41,623 nucleotides of DNA from JACQHC01 sp035559715 (GCA_035559715.1 DATMAW010000067.1:1-41623); one strand, 5' to 3'; shown: positions 23,478 to 32,209, numbered from the stretch's first letter. The notes: a model not told the origin generated them from the letters alone. A program made the numbers and translations.

Positions 23478-24364
23478 GAGGGCGCACCGCGTCCGTAGTC
23501 CCAGCGGTTTGCGGCATCCTTGCGTCGGCCTGCGGCCAACCCGCCGATTCCGTCGTCGTGGGCTCCAAGAACTTCTCCGAGTCCATCCTCCTCGGCGAGA
23601 TCGTGGCGCAGCAACTCGAGCGCGCGGGCGTCCCCGTGGATCGGAAATTCAACCTCGGCGGCTTCCTGTGCCATCAGGGGCTCGTCGAGGGGAAGATTGA
23701 CGTGTACGTGGAGTACACCGGCACCGCACACGCGGCCATTCTGAAACTCCCGCCGGAGCGAGACCCCGTGCGCGTGCGGCAGCAGGTGGACTCGATCTAC
23801 CGCGAGCGGTTCGACGCGGTGTGGACCGAGGGGCTCGGGTTCGAGAACACGTTCGCGATTCTGGTGCGGCGACGGGACGCCGTGCGGCTGGGGATCCGGA
23901 CCATTTCCGACGCCGTGCCGTACATGCGAACGTGGCGGCCCGTGTTCGGCTACGAGTTCACCGAGCGGGCTGATGGCTTCACCGCGCTCGCCAGACACTA
24001 CGGGATCACGCTGGAGCGTCAACCGGTCAACATGGAGCTGGGCCTGGTGTACCGCGCGCTGGCGGACGGCCTCGGCGACTTCAGTTCGGGAAACTCCACG
24101 GACGGTCAGATCGCCGCGCTGGACCTTTTCATGCTGGAGGACGACAAGCGTTTCTTCCCGCCCTACGAGGCCGCGCCCGTGGTGCGCAGGGCGGTGCTGG
24201 AGCGGTATCCAGCCGTGCGTGGGGCGCTCGCGACATTAGGCGGGACCATCTCGGGTGATCGCATGCGCGAGCTGAATCGCCTGGTGGACGTGGAGCACCG
24301 GCCCGTCACCGAGGTGGCGCGGCAGTTCCTACTGGACCTCGAAAGTCGGAGCGCGTCCCGATGA
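23474..24364 (+). CDS. Substrate-binding lipoprotein of the OpuBC/glycine-betaine family
   Basis: The 296-residue protein begins with a lipoprotein signal ending GILASAC. The mature part starts VVVGSKNFSESILLGEIVAQ, the hallmark of the OpuBC/OpuCC/ProX-II substrate-binding family, and continues FLCHQGLVEGKIDVYVEYTGTA. It would capture glycine betaine, choline or a similar compatible solute and hand it to the permease. FGYEFTERADGFTALARHY and VYRALADGLGDFSSGNSTDG (the usual DAYSTD region) are conserved. The exact ligand cannot be read from sequence. It is the third gene of the transporter operon. Confidence 0.92.
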   Translation: MRGRTASVVPAVCGILASACGQPADSVVVGSKNFSESILLGEIVAQQLERAGVPVDRKFNLGGFLCHQGLVEGKIDVYVEYTGTAHAAILKLPPERDPVRVRQQVDSIYRERFDAVWTEGLGFENTFAILVRRRDAVRLGIRTISDAVPYMRTWRPVFGYEFTERADGFTALARHYGITLERQPVNMELGLVYRALADGLGDFSSGNSTDGQIAALDLFMLEDDKRFFPPYEAAPVVRRAVLERYPAVRGALATLGGTISGDRMRELNRLVDVEHRPVTEVARQFLLDLESRSASR

Positions 24365-24415
24365 CTGCCTGGGCTCGGCCCACGGTTGCGGAGTTGCTCT
24401 GTGGCCTGCCCCGGC

Positions 24416-24437
24416 CCGCCGGCGCTGAGCCCGGCGG
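24416..24437. terminator. Candidate bidirectional terminator hairpin
   Basis: CCGCCGG (24416-24422) and CCGGCGG (24431-24437) form a perfect 7-bp stem with an 8-base loop. It lies between the convergent transporter operon and osmC. TTGCCCGTTTG follows, but there is no real T-tract. Confidence 0.4.
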
Positions 24438-24458
24438 CGTTGCCCGTTTGCCGCGAGC

Positions 24459-24893
24459 CTAGGACGCCGCGAACTCCACCCGATCCCTGATCTTCACGCC
24501 GTTCACCAGCGTCTTGTGCACCGGGCAGCGCACGGCCACCTGCGCGAGCCGCTTCCGTTGTGCCTCGTCGAACTCCCCCACGATCACCACGTGCGTGCGA
24601 ACCTCGTCAATGAACCCCAGCGTCTTGTCCTCGCAGTCGGCGCAATCCTGGGCGTGGATCTTGTCGTGCTCGAACGAAGCGCGCACCGCCTTCAGCGGAA
24701 TGCCCTTGTGGCGGCAATAGAGAGCGAGCGTCACGCACGTGCACGCCGCGAGCGCGCCGAGCAGCAGCTCGTAGGGTGTAGGTCCGGTGTCGGTGCCGCC
24801 AGCGTCCGGTGGTTCGTCGGCCCGCCACGAATGGCGGCCGTCGGTGATGGTGACGGCGGTGCCGAGAGTCAGTTCTGCGGAGATACGTTTCAT
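24459..24893 (-). CDS. OsmC/Ohr family protein
   Basis: OsmC/Ohr proteins reduce organic hydroperoxides with a reactive cysteine pair. The 144-residue protein has PTPYELLLGALAACTCVTLA with the first cysteine pair region, and RCPVHKTL with the second conserved Cys. The insert HDKIHAQDCADCEDKTLGFI, with three more cysteines, is typical of the YhfA-like/OsmC-redox branch. Start ATG 24893 lies 7 bases after a -10 box, and TTG 24902 is rejected because it lies within that box. The gene diverges from the cytochrome operon across an inverted repeat. Confidence 0.88.
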   Translation of the reverse strand: MKRISAELTLGTAVTITDGRHSWRADEPPDAGGTDTGPTPYELLLGALAACTCVTLALYCRHKGIPLKAVRASFEHDKIHAQDCADCEDKTLGFIDEVRTHVVIVGEFDEAQRKRLAQVAVRCPVHKTLVNGVKIRDRVEFAAS

Positions 24894-24900
24894 AAGAGGC

Positions 24901-24929
24901 AACGTTGGTCAGTGGCGCGCGCGCGTCAA
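24901..24929 (-). promoter_or_regulatory. Promoter of osmC
   Basis: On the minus strand TTGACG (24929-24924) and AACGTT (24906-24901) are separated by exactly 17 bases, and the -10 ends 7 bases before the ATG. The -35 box is inside the left arm of the inverted repeat at 24921-24954. Confidence 0.5.
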
Positions 24930-24954
24930 GCCGCGCGCGCGATCCTTGACGCGC
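24921..24954. repeat. Perfect 10-bp inverted repeat in the osmC/cytochrome divergent region
   Basis: GCGCGTCAAG (24921-24930) and CTTGACGCGC (24945-24954) are perfect inverted repeats flanking an alternating CG tract (24931-24941). The repeat covers the -35 box of osmC and a second TTGACG facing the cytochrome gene, so it is a candidate operator for both directions. The CG tract could also adopt unusual DNA structure. Confidence 0.45.
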
Positions 24955-24980
24955 CGCTCATCCTCCGCCGAGGTTTGCGC

Positions 24981-25700
24981 ATGCGCAACGCGGCGATCCT
25001 CGTCGTTCTGCTCTGTGCGATAACAGCGCGCAGCGCGAGGACACAGGGTTCCGCGGCCCCGAGCCTCGAGCGGCTCTCACCGTTCTCAGCAACCAAGGCT
25101 CGCACGCTGCTGCGCCACCGGTTGCCCTGCCTGGGCTGTCATAGACTGGATGGCGAGGGCGGTACGGTCGGTCCCGACCTCACCGGCGTCGGCGCACGGC
25201 GCAGCGGGGCGTTCATCTACGCCATGATCACCGATCCCGCTCGCACCTGGCCCGGCACGCGGATGCCGAAGATACCCATGCCGCCCGAGTGGGCGCGGCT
25301 GGTAGCGGCGTACTTGAGCGTGGCACCCTCGGGCGGGGTGGTGCCGGCAGTTGAGACGTCCGAGACCGCGAGCCGGTCTCCGGCGCTGGCGGAGATCGAG
25401 GACCCCGCCGCGCTGTACGCTCAGGCATGCGCGGCGTGCCACGGCGAGCGGGGCGGTGGCGACGGCCCGAACGCAGCCAATCTTCCCGTTCGGCCCACCG
25501 CGCACGCCGACAGCGCGTACATGTCTCGGCGACCCGACGACACGCTGTTCGACGGCATCTACGGTGGCGGGTACGTCCTGAACAAGAGCCACCGGATGCC
25601 GGCGTTCGGTCTCACGCTGTCGCGGGAGCAGATCCACGGGCTCGTGGGCTATCTCCGGCGGCTTTGCCGCTGCCAGGGTCCCGCCTGGTCTCGTCAATGA
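24981..25700 (+). CDS. Diheme cytochrome c
   Basis: The 239-residue protein has a Sec signal (MRNAAILVVLLCAITARSA) and two class I cytochrome c domains. CLGCH lies near residue 50 with MPKIPMP as the likely distal Met region. CAACH lies near residue 152 with HRMPAFG as the second. The first domain is short and of the small cytochrome type (TLLRHRLPCLGCHRLDGEGG). It would carry electrons in the periplasm. Its stop overlaps the ATG of the octaheme-TPR gene (ATGA), so the two proteins are made together and probably exchange electrons. The ATG at 24981 is the only start that gives a signal peptide. Confidence 0.9.
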   Translation: MRNAAILVVLLCAITARSARTQGSAAPSLERLSPFSATKARTLLRHRLPCLGCHRLDGEGGTVGPDLTGVGARRSGAFIYAMITDPARTWPGTRMPKIPMPPEWARLVAAYLSVAPSGGVVPAVETSETASRSPALAEIEDPAALYAQACAACHGERGGGDGPNAANLPVRPTAHADSAYMSRRPDDTLFDGIYGGGYVLNKSHRMPAFGLTLSREQIHGLVGYLRRLCRCQGPAWSRQ

Positions 25701-27997
25701 GTCGGGGGGCGGGGGCGCGCGTCGCATATGGTGTGGCCGGAATCGTGGTGATCGGCGCCGCGGCGGCGTTCGTGGTGCAGTTCACCCGTCGCGTGGAGTT
25801 CCCGCCGCCATCGGGGGTGGGTGAGGTCGTGGTGACGGCGCAGGACTTCGCCGGGGCGGAGGCCTGCCGCGAATGCCACGCCGGGCAGTACGCCGCCTGG
25901 AGCCGTTCCACTCACGGCCGGGCAGGTGGTTCGCCGCGCCGGGACGTGGTGATTGCGCCGTTCGACGGCCGGCCCATCCGCTTCGCCGACGCGACCGTGA
26001 CACCCTCGATCACGGCGCGGGGGGAGTACGTCTTCACCGTGGTCCAGTCGGGCCGCTCTCCAATTCAGTATCGCGTGGCCGGGGTGATCGGCGGAGGTCA
26101 CATGGTGGGTGGCGGCACGCAGGGGTTCGTGACGGAGCACCCAGACGGCACGCTGCGGTTTCTGCCGTTCGACTTCGTTCGTCGTGAGGGTGTCTGGTTT
26201 TGCAACACGATCGGCCGCGCGGACATCGGCTGGGTTCCCATCACGCCCGATCTCCCCATTGGCGCGTGCTCCGATTGGGCGCCCTCGCGAGTGCTCGGCA
26301 CGGAGACGCGGTTCTCCAATTGCCAGGAGTGTCACGGCTCGCAGATCGCGCTGCGGTTCGACGCGGTGGAAAGACGGTATCGGACGACGTACACCACGCT
26401 GCAGATCAACTGCGAGTCGTGTCACGGGCCTGCGAAGCGGCACGTGGAGCTTGCGCGTGCCGGATCGCACGGCAGGTCGGCGGAGATCGGCCTCACGTCG
26501 CTTGCCACGCTCACCAAGGACCAGTCGCTCGAGGTCTGCTTTCGCTGCCACGCGGTGAAGGACGTGACGCGAACGGGATTCCTCCCGGGGCGGCCGCTCG
26601 AGGCGCACTACTCGCTCGGTCTTCCAGCGCTCGGAGATCGGCCGCTGTTTCCCGATGGTCGAGTGCGAACGTTCGCCTACCAGGAGAATCACCGCTTTAG
26701 CGACTGCTACCTGAACGGGTCCATGACCTGCGTGGATTGTCACGAGCCGCACTCGCAGGGATACCGCGACACGTGGGGCCGCGCGCTGCCCGGCCGGTTC
26801 GACGACGGCCAGTGTACGAGCTGTCACGCCAGCAAGGCGGTGGACGTAGAGCGGCACACGAAGCACGCCGCGGGCTCGCCGGGCAGTGCCTGCGTGTCGT
26901 GTCACATGCCGTACTTGCAGCATCCCGAGCTGGGGAACCAGGTGCGATTCGCACGCTCGGATCATTCCATCTCCATCCCGCGGCCGGCGCGTGACGCTGC
27001 CCTTGGCATCCGGGGGGCCTGCGTACAGTGCCACGCCGACCGCTCTGCGGACCAACTTGAGGCGGCTGCGCGGACGTGGTGGGGCGAGATGAAGCCGCAG
27101 CCGGCGATTGTCGCGGCGCTCATGGACACCGCGTCGCTCGCGCCAACGGAGCGGATGCGGGCGTTGCTTCAGCCCGGCGCGCGCCACCCGGCGGCACAGG
27201 AAGCGGCGCTGGCGGAACTGCTCGAGCGGTATCTCGAACCGGACATGCCGAGTCTGGATCGCGAGGTCGGGGCGCGATTGCGTGAGCTGGCGCTGAGCCC
27301 CGGGCTCGACGTGCGCGCGCTGGCGCTTTCCGCGCTTCACCTCGCGCAGGGGGAACGCCGCAGCGTGCGGCGGTTCCTCGCTCGCGTGCTCCGCACTGCG
27401 GGACCGGACGAGGTAGCCTTGCGAGACCGGTGGCGCGTGGCGCTGGGCTACCTTGGCGACCGATATCGTGACGCGGGGCAGACGCGGCGCGCGCTTCTCG
27501 CGTACGAGAAGGCCCTGGAGGTCGCGCCAGATCATCCGGCGATTCTTCTGGCGATGGGCCTGGCTCACGCCGGGGCCGGGGACTATCGGGCGGCCATTGA
27601 GCACTACCGCCGCAGCCTTGCGGCGGATTCCGTGCAGCCGCTGGCTCACATCAATCTCGGGGTGGCGCTCGACAATCTGGGTGATGCCGCGGGCGCCGCG
27701 GCCGCCTACCGTGCGGCGCTCGACCTCAATCCATTCGAACCCGTGGCTCTGTTCAATCTGGGCAACGCGAGCCTGCGGCGGCGCCAACTGGATTCGGCCG
27801 TGGCGTATTACGAGCGGGCCATCGCGCTGGATCGCGCGATGGCGCCGGCCCATGCGAATCTCGCGCGGGCGTTTGCGGCCGCCGGCCGATTGGACCGGGC
27901 GCTGAGCGAGGCGCGCTGGGCGTTGGAGCTGGCGCCGGGCCAACCCGAGGTGCGAGAATTGGTCGGACAACTCGAAACGATGGTCGGTGAACGGTGA
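25697..27997 (+). CDS. Membrane-anchored octaheme cytochrome c with C-terminal TPR domain
   Basis: The 766-residue protein has an N-terminal anchor (VAYGVAGIVVIGAAAAFVVQ). It then has eight CXXCH sites: CRECH (Cys57), CQECH, CESCH, CFRCH, CVDCH, CTSCH, CVSCH and CVQCH (Cys442). Extra histidines such as HEPH and HMPY suggest bis-His hemes. From about residue 575 to 760 there are about five TPR repeats (AILLAMGLAHAGAGDYRAAI, HINLGVALDNLGDAAGAAA, ALFNLGNASLRRRQLDSAVA). The heme part resembles cytochrome c554/NapC-related families. No CXXCK or other specialised heme site marks it as a nitrite reductase or hydroxylamine oxidoreductase. It may dock other proteins through the TPRs. Function is unproven. 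Confidence 0.88.
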   Translation: MSRGAGARVAYGVAGIVVIGAAAAFVVQFTRRVEFPPPSGVGEVVVTAQDFAGAEACRECHAGQYAAWSRSTHGRAGGSPRRDVVIAPFDGRPIRFADATVTPSITARGEYVFTVVQSGRSPIQYRVAGVIGGGHMVGGGTQGFVTEHPDGTLRFLPFDFVRREGVWFCNTIGRADIGWVPITPDLPIGACSDWAPSRVLGTETRFSNCQECHGSQIALRFDAVERRYRTTYTTLQINCESCHGPAKRHVELARAGSHGRSAEIGLTSLATLTKDQSLEVCFRCHAVKDVTRTGFLPGRPLEAHYSLGLPALGDRPLFPDGRVRTFAYQENHRFSDCYLNGSMTCVDCHEPHSQGYRDTWGRALPGRFDDGQCTSCHASKAVDVERHTKHAAGSPGSACVSCHMPYLQHPELGNQVRFARSDHSISIPRPARDAALGIRGACVQCHADRSADQLEAAARTWWGEMKPQPAIVAALMDTASLAPTERMRALLQPGARHPAAQEAALAELLERYLEPDMPSLDREVGARLRELALSPGLDVRALALSALHLAQGERRSVRRFLARVLRTAGPDEVALRDRWRVALGYLGDRYRDAGQTRRALLAYEKALEVAPDHPAILLAMGLAHAGAGDYRAAIEHYRRSLAADSVQPLAHINLGVALDNLGDAAGAAAAYRAALDLNPFEPVALFNLGNASLRRRQLDSAVAYYERAIALDRAMAPAHANLARAFAAAGRLDRALSEARWALELAPGQPEVRELVGQLETMVGER

Positions 27998-28148
27998 GTC
28001 CGCCGCGCAGGGACCTCTCGCATGCGCGCTGATGGGCGCGCTGTCGCTCGCGTGCCGCGGCGGACAACGCGCGGTGAGCCGGTTTCCGGGCATGAGTACT
28101 TCGCGCGGGTCGAAGGCCGGGAGGACCGTGAAGCGTTCACGGCGATGA
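27987..28148 (+). pseudogene. Possible decayed lipoprotein start in the gap before the protease gene
   Basis: The 27998-28303 gap has no convincing intact gene. GTG 27987 opens a 53-codon frame whose first part, PLACALMGALSLACRGG, looks like a lipoprotein signal with lipobox. It ends in a basic, non-natural-looking tail and a stop at 28146. A second frame over 28060-28204 reads GEPVSGHEYFARVEGREDRE and a third continues to about 28260. The picture suits a truncated, frameshifted gene, but the evidence is weak. The rest of the gap holds no recognisable site. Confidence 0.22.
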
Positions 28149-28303
28149 CGGACACCATCCTGCTCGACGCGTCTGCGTCCGGTACGAGCCAGAGAGCTAC
28201 CTGACCACCAGAAGCCGGACCGTGCCACCCGAGGTTCGTGGGGCCCGGCGGGTGCCGTAGCGGTCGGCTTCGATCAACCGATGTGAGACTCCGAGGGATT
28301 TCC

Positions 28304-30850
28304 ATGCGCGCGTTGAACGTCGTAAGTGTGGCGTCCATAGTGATGCTCGCCGGAAGCGCCTGTTCTTCCGGGCGTGGGGCTGCTCCAACGCCTGCACCGG
28401 GGCCGGCCGGTGACCGACCCGTCACTGGCGCCGCGTCTCCCGCGGCTCGACAGGCCCCCGGGGCACGTCAGGACACGACTCCCCGCATCCGGTCCTACTC
28501 GGAGGTCATCCCGCCGACCGCGCGCACGGACAGCGGCGTGCTCCACGTGCACTGGGTTGGGGAGCGGCTCTTCTTCGAGATCCCGGATTCGCTCCTGGGT
28601 CGCGACTTCCTGATGCAGACGTCCGTTGCGGCGACTCCGGCGGGGCTGGGGGCGTTCGCGGCCTCCGGAACGGTTGTCCATCAGCAGGTGCTCCGCTGGG
28701 AGCGGCGCGGCGACCGGGTGCTGCTCCGAAAACGCTCGTATAGCAGCGTGGCCGACGGTGCCACGCCGGTGGCGCGATCGGTTGAGGCCAACAATCTCGA
28801 GCCGATCATTCAGGCGTTCGACATCCGGGCGTTGAACCGTGACTCGAGCGCGGTGGTGATCGAGGTAACGGAGTTGTACAGGGAAGACGTCCCCGCGATC
28901 GGGCCGCTCAGCAACACACAACGCACCAACTACCGGATCCGCCGGCTCGATCCACGGCGCACGTTGATTGATTACGCGCGCAGCTACCCGCTGAACGTCG
29001 AGGTCCGGCACACGCTCACGTTCGACGCGGGCGAGCCTCCGTCCGACGCCGACGCGAACACCATCACCGTCCAGCTCCAGCAGTCGCTCGTGCTCCTGCC
29101 GGCCGAGCCCATGCGGCCGCGGATCGCCGATCCGCGCGTCGGGTTCTTCGCCGTGAATCAGGTGAATTTCGGCCTGGACGAGCAGAAAGCGGCCACGCAG
29201 ACCTTCATCAGGCGCTGGCGCCTGGAGCCCAGGGATCCCGCGGCGTACGCGCGCGGCGAACTGGTCGAGCCGGTGAAGCCGATTGTGTACTACCTGGATC
29301 CGGCCACGCCGGAGCGCTGGCGCAAGTGGGTGCGGGAGGGCATCGAGGCCTGGCAGCCGGCGTTCGAGGCGGCGGGGTTCAGGAACGCGATCCTCGCGCG
29401 CGATCCGCCGTCGCCCGCGGAGGACCCCGAGTGGAGCCCGGAAGACGTGCGCTACTCCAGCATCCGCTGGGTGGCCAACATGACCCGGAACGCGGTGGGG
29501 CCGTCCGTGTCCGATCCGCGCAGCGGGGAGATCATTGACAGCGACGTCATGTTCTTCCACAACCATCTGCGCTCGTACCGCAACCGACTGTTGATCGAGA
29601 CGGCCGCGGCGAATCCCGCCGCCCGGACGCTCGACATGCCGGACACGCTGCTGGGCGAGGCGATCAAGGCGGTGATTACGCACGAGGTGGGTCACGCGAT
29701 CGGACTGCCGCACAACATGATCGCCAGCTCCGCGTATCCGGTGGACTCGCTGCGCTCGCCCGGGTTCACCCGGCGCTGGGGCCTCACGCCCACGATCATG
29801 GACTACGCGCGCCAGAACTACGTGGCGCAGCCGGGCGACGGCGACGTCCGGTTCATTCGCATGCTCGGTCCCTACGACCTGTACGTGGTCAACTGGGGAT
29901 ATCGCGTGATTCCCCAGGCGCGCACGCCGGAAGACGAGCGGCCGATTCTCGATCGCTGGATCCGGGAGCACGACGGCGACCCGCGTTATCGGTTCGGGCC
30001 GCAGCAGGGCGGCCTGCCGATCGACCCAAACGCGCAGACGGAGGACCTGAGCGACGACCCCATGCGCGCGAGCGGCTACGGCATCGCGAATCTCAAGCGA
30101 GTGGTGCCGTTCCTCGTGGAATGGACGGCCACGCCGGGCGAAGGCTACGCGGATCTGGACGAGCTATACGACGAGACCGTGGGGATGTGGAACCTGTATA
30201 CGGGGCACGTGCTGACGCTCGTGGGCGGCGTGTATCAAACGCTCAAAGCCAGCGATCAGGACGGCCCCGTATTCCAGCCCGTGCCGCGTGATCGGCAGCG
30301 TGCCGCCGTGGAATTCCTGGTGCGCGAGGTGTTCGCGACTCCAACGTGGATCGTTCCCGAGGATCTGCTGCGACGCGTGGAGCACGCGGGGGCCGTGGAT
30401 CGGGTGCGGCAGATGCAGGCGAGCCGGTTGACCCAGTTGCTCGATCCCGGGCGGCTGCAACGCTTGATCGAGCAGGAGGCGTTCGATCCGCGCGGCGCCT
30501 ACCGGCTGGTGGATCTATTCGACGACCTGCGGCGCGGGATCTGGGGTGAGTTGGAACGTGGCGGCCCGATCGAGGTGTACCGCCGCAACCTCCAGCGCGC
30601 CCACCTCGAGCGACTGGAGTATCTGCTCACGCAGGAACCGCCGGCGCCCACGGGGCAGTTCCAGGGTGGACAGCGAACGGCCGTTGACGTGAGTCAATCG
30701 GACATCCGGGCGCTGGCGCGGGCGCAGCTGGCCGACCTCGAGGGAGCGGCCCGTCGCCGCGCGGCGGCGAGCGCGGATCGCCTGACGCGGTACCATCTGG
30801 AGGATATTGCAGCGAGGATTGCGGCGATACTGCGGCCGGCCGGGCGATAA
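28304..30850 (+). CDS. Zinc-dependent metalloprotease lipoprotein (DUF5117/DUF4953 type)
   Basis: The 848-residue protein has a lipoprotein signal (MRALNVVSVASIVMLAGSAC) and a Pro/Ala-rich linker. An N-terminal domain contains HVHWVGERLFFEIPDSLLGRD. The catalytic domain has HEVGHAIGLPHN, the metzincin zinc motif HEXXHXXGXXH (His460, Glu461, His464, His470). PTIMDYARQNYVAQ downstream is a plausible Met-turn. The layout matches the large secreted metalloproteases described with DUF5117 and DUF4953, which occur in Bacteroidota, Gemmatimonadota and relatives. The substrate is unknown. It probably faces the periplasm or the outside. ATG 28304 follows GAGGGA; an upstream in-frame ATG at 28238 gives no signal peptide. 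Confidence 0.85.
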   Translation: MRALNVVSVASIVMLAGSACSSGRGAAPTPAPGPAGDRPVTGAASPAARQAPGARQDTTPRIRSYSEVIPPTARTDSGVLHVHWVGERLFFEIPDSLLGRDFLMQTSVAATPAGLGAFAASGTVVHQQVLRWERRGDRVLLRKRSYSSVADGATPVARSVEANNLEPIIQAFDIRALNRDSSAVVIEVTELYREDVPAIGPLSNTQRTNYRIRRLDPRRTLIDYARSYPLNVEVRHTLTFDAGEPPSDADANTITVQLQQSLVLLPAEPMRPRIADPRVGFFAVNQVNFGLDEQKAATQTFIRRWRLEPRDPAAYARGELVEPVKPIVYYLDPATPERWRKWVREGIEAWQPAFEAAGFRNAILARDPPSPAEDPEWSPEDVRYSSIRWVANMTRNAVGPSVSDPRSGEIIDSDVMFFHNHLRSYRNRLLIETAAANPAARTLDMPDTLLGEAIKAVITHEVGHAIGLPHNMIASSAYPVDSLRSPGFTRRWGLTPTIMDYARQNYVAQPGDGDVRFIRMLGPYDLYVVNWGYRVIPQARTPEDERPILDRWIREHDGDPRYRFGPQQGGLPIDPNAQTEDLSDDPMRASGYGIANLKRVVPFLVEWTATPGEGYADLDELYDETVGMWNLYTGHVLTLVGGVYQTLKASDQDGPVFQPVPRDRQRAAVEFLVREVFATPTWIVPEDLLRRVEHAGAVDRVRQMQASRLTQLLDPGRLQRLIEQEAFDPRGAYRLVDLFDDLRRGIWGELERGGPIEVYRRNLQRAHLERLEYLLTQEPPAPTGQFQGGQRTAVDVSQSDIRALARAQLADLEGAARRRAAASADRLTRYHLEDIAARIAAILRPAGR

Positions 30851-30884
30851 CGGAGCCAGGGCCACAGAGCGCAGAACGCCCGCG

Positions 30885-32072
30885 TCAGTCGTTGGCGCCG
30901 ATCGCCCTTGCCAATGCGTGGATTGCGCCGCGCAGCTGCTCGTCGCTCAGGTACGGCGCCGGTCCTAACCGCAGCAGGTCCCCGCGGTGATCGGCCAACA
31001 CGCCGTCTCCCCGCAGGCGGCGCACCAGCTCCGCGGCAGCGGGCGCGCGAAGGGCAAGGAAGCCGCCGATCGCGGTGAGCGGGATGGCGCGATCCCGCGA
31101 GATCACCGCGGGGTCGGCGTCGAGCGCGTCGAACGCCGCCGCCAGGAGGCCCACCTGGTGCTGGCTGACCTCTCGGAGCAGGGAGGGCTCGAGCCCCTGG
31201 CGCTCGAAGAAGTCGAACACCGCCGCGGCGCGGTAGTGGCTCGTGGGATCGTACGTGGCGCCGGCGAATCGGGCCGGTCCCGCGCCGTAGCGCACGGTCT
31301 CGCCCCCTGACGCGAGCGAATCGAACTCGGCGAACCAACCCGTCAACACCGGTCGCATGGCGGAGCCCGGCGGCACGCGGAGGAAACAGTTGCCTTCACC
31401 CAGCTGGCAGTACTTGTAGCCCCCGCCGGTCACATACGCGCCGTCGAGGCGCAGATCCGCGAGCGAAAAGGGAACCACGTTGAGCGCGTGATAGGCGTCC
31501 ACCAGTAGCTCGGCGCCCACCCGGCGACACGCCTCCATCACGCGATCGAGGTCCGGCACGATGCGGGCGTTGGCGAACAGCACCGCCGAGACGAGCACGG
31601 CGGCGGTGCGGTCGGTCGTGGCTCGGGCCAACCGGTCCGCCACCGCTTCGGCAGGGTGGCTTGGGACTTTCACGACCTCGATCCCTTCCTCCGCCAGCCG
31701 ATCCAGCTGGCGCCGGATCGTGTGGAACTCGCCGTCGGTGGTCACCAGTTGCGGCCTGCGTCGCAGATCGAGTCCCGAGAGAAACCGCACCACCAGCTCG
31801 TGCGTGTTCAGGCCCAGCGCGATGTGCTCCGCGCGATCGCCCAGCAACCGCGCGAATCCCTGCCGCACGCGCTCCGCCTTCGCGAAGGCACGGTCCCACT
31901 TGTCGTCCACCAGCTCGGCCGCGTCGCGCCAGGCCTCGAGCTGTGCCTCGTAGCCGACGTCGGGCCAGGCCTGGTGTGAGTGACCCGTGAGCAGCAGCCG
32001 CTCGCTCACGCGGAAGCGGGAGTAGTGTGGGGCGAGCGCGTTGGGCGTGCGGTAGAGCGAGTCGGGAGTCAT
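30885..32072 (-). CDS. kynU: Kynureninase
   Basis: Kynureninase splits kynurenine into anthranilate and alanine with PLP. The 395-residue protein has the class V aminotransferase fold and kynureninase-like blocks: TGHSHQAWPDV, LGLNTHELVVRFLSGL and VTTDGEFHTIRRQLDRL. VDAYHALNVVPF carries the PLP-pyridine Asp192. The likely PLP Schiff-base lysine is Lys220 in GGGYKYCQLGEGN. It ends GDLLRLGPAPYLSDEQL. The kynA gene immediately upstream supports the assignment. A related PLP beta-lyase is the alternative, judged less likely. The 142-base gap to kynA carries an inverted repeat array. The gene converges on the metalloprotease with 34 bases between the stops. Confidence 0.87.
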   Translation of the reverse strand: MTPDSLYRTPNALAPHYSRFRVSERLLLTGHSHQAWPDVGYEAQLEAWRDAAELVDDKWDRAFAKAERVRQGFARLLGDRAEHIALGLNTHELVVRFLSGLDLRRRPQLVTTDGEFHTIRRQLDRLAEEGIEVVKVPSHPAEAVADRLARATTDRTAAVLVSAVLFANARIVPDLDRVMEACRRVGAELLVDAYHALNVVPFSLADLRLDGAYVTGGGYKYCQLGEGNCFLRVPPGSAMRPVLTGWFAEFDSLASGGETVRYGAGPARFAGATYDPTSHYRAAAVFDFFERQGLEPSLLREVSQHQVGLLAAAFDALDADPAVISRDRAIPLTAIGGFLALRAPAAAELVRRLRGDGVLADHRGDLLRLGPAPYLSDEQLRGAIHALARAIGAND

Positions 32073-32082
32073 CCAGAACGCT

Positions 32083-32209
32083 TGATGATGGGCGATGACG
32101 GGCGATGATGGGCGATCACGGGCGATGTCGCCTTCGGTGTGCGGGAGGCGTTACGCTCGCAGGGGGTCACATCGCCCCGCATCGCCTGTCGTCGCCTCAC
32201 ATCGCCTGC
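32083..32209. repeat. Inverted array of GGCGAT-N4 units between kynA and kynU (copy 2)
   Basis: The left arm has four consecutive 10-bp units at 32091-32130: GGCGAT followed by GACG, GATG, CACG and GTCG. The right arm (32170-32209) has four inverted units, ATCGCC/GTCGCC plus four bases, again with a 10-bp period. A small inner hairpin GCG-TTA-CGC lies at 32148-32156. The whole sequence would fold into a long interrupted stem in the kynA-kynU transcript. It shares 16 identical bases with the element at 13004-13086. Confidence 0.65.

Noticed and set aside
25694..28228. Antisense open frame of over 800 codons opposite the octaheme cytochrome
   Set aside because: Composition is a codon-complement artefact. 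The plus-strand gene has eight heme sites and TPR repeats, which could not arise by chance.
32083..32209. CRISPR array
   Set aside because: Units are 10 bp, not 23-40 bp with unique spacers; the arms are inverted; no cas genes are present.
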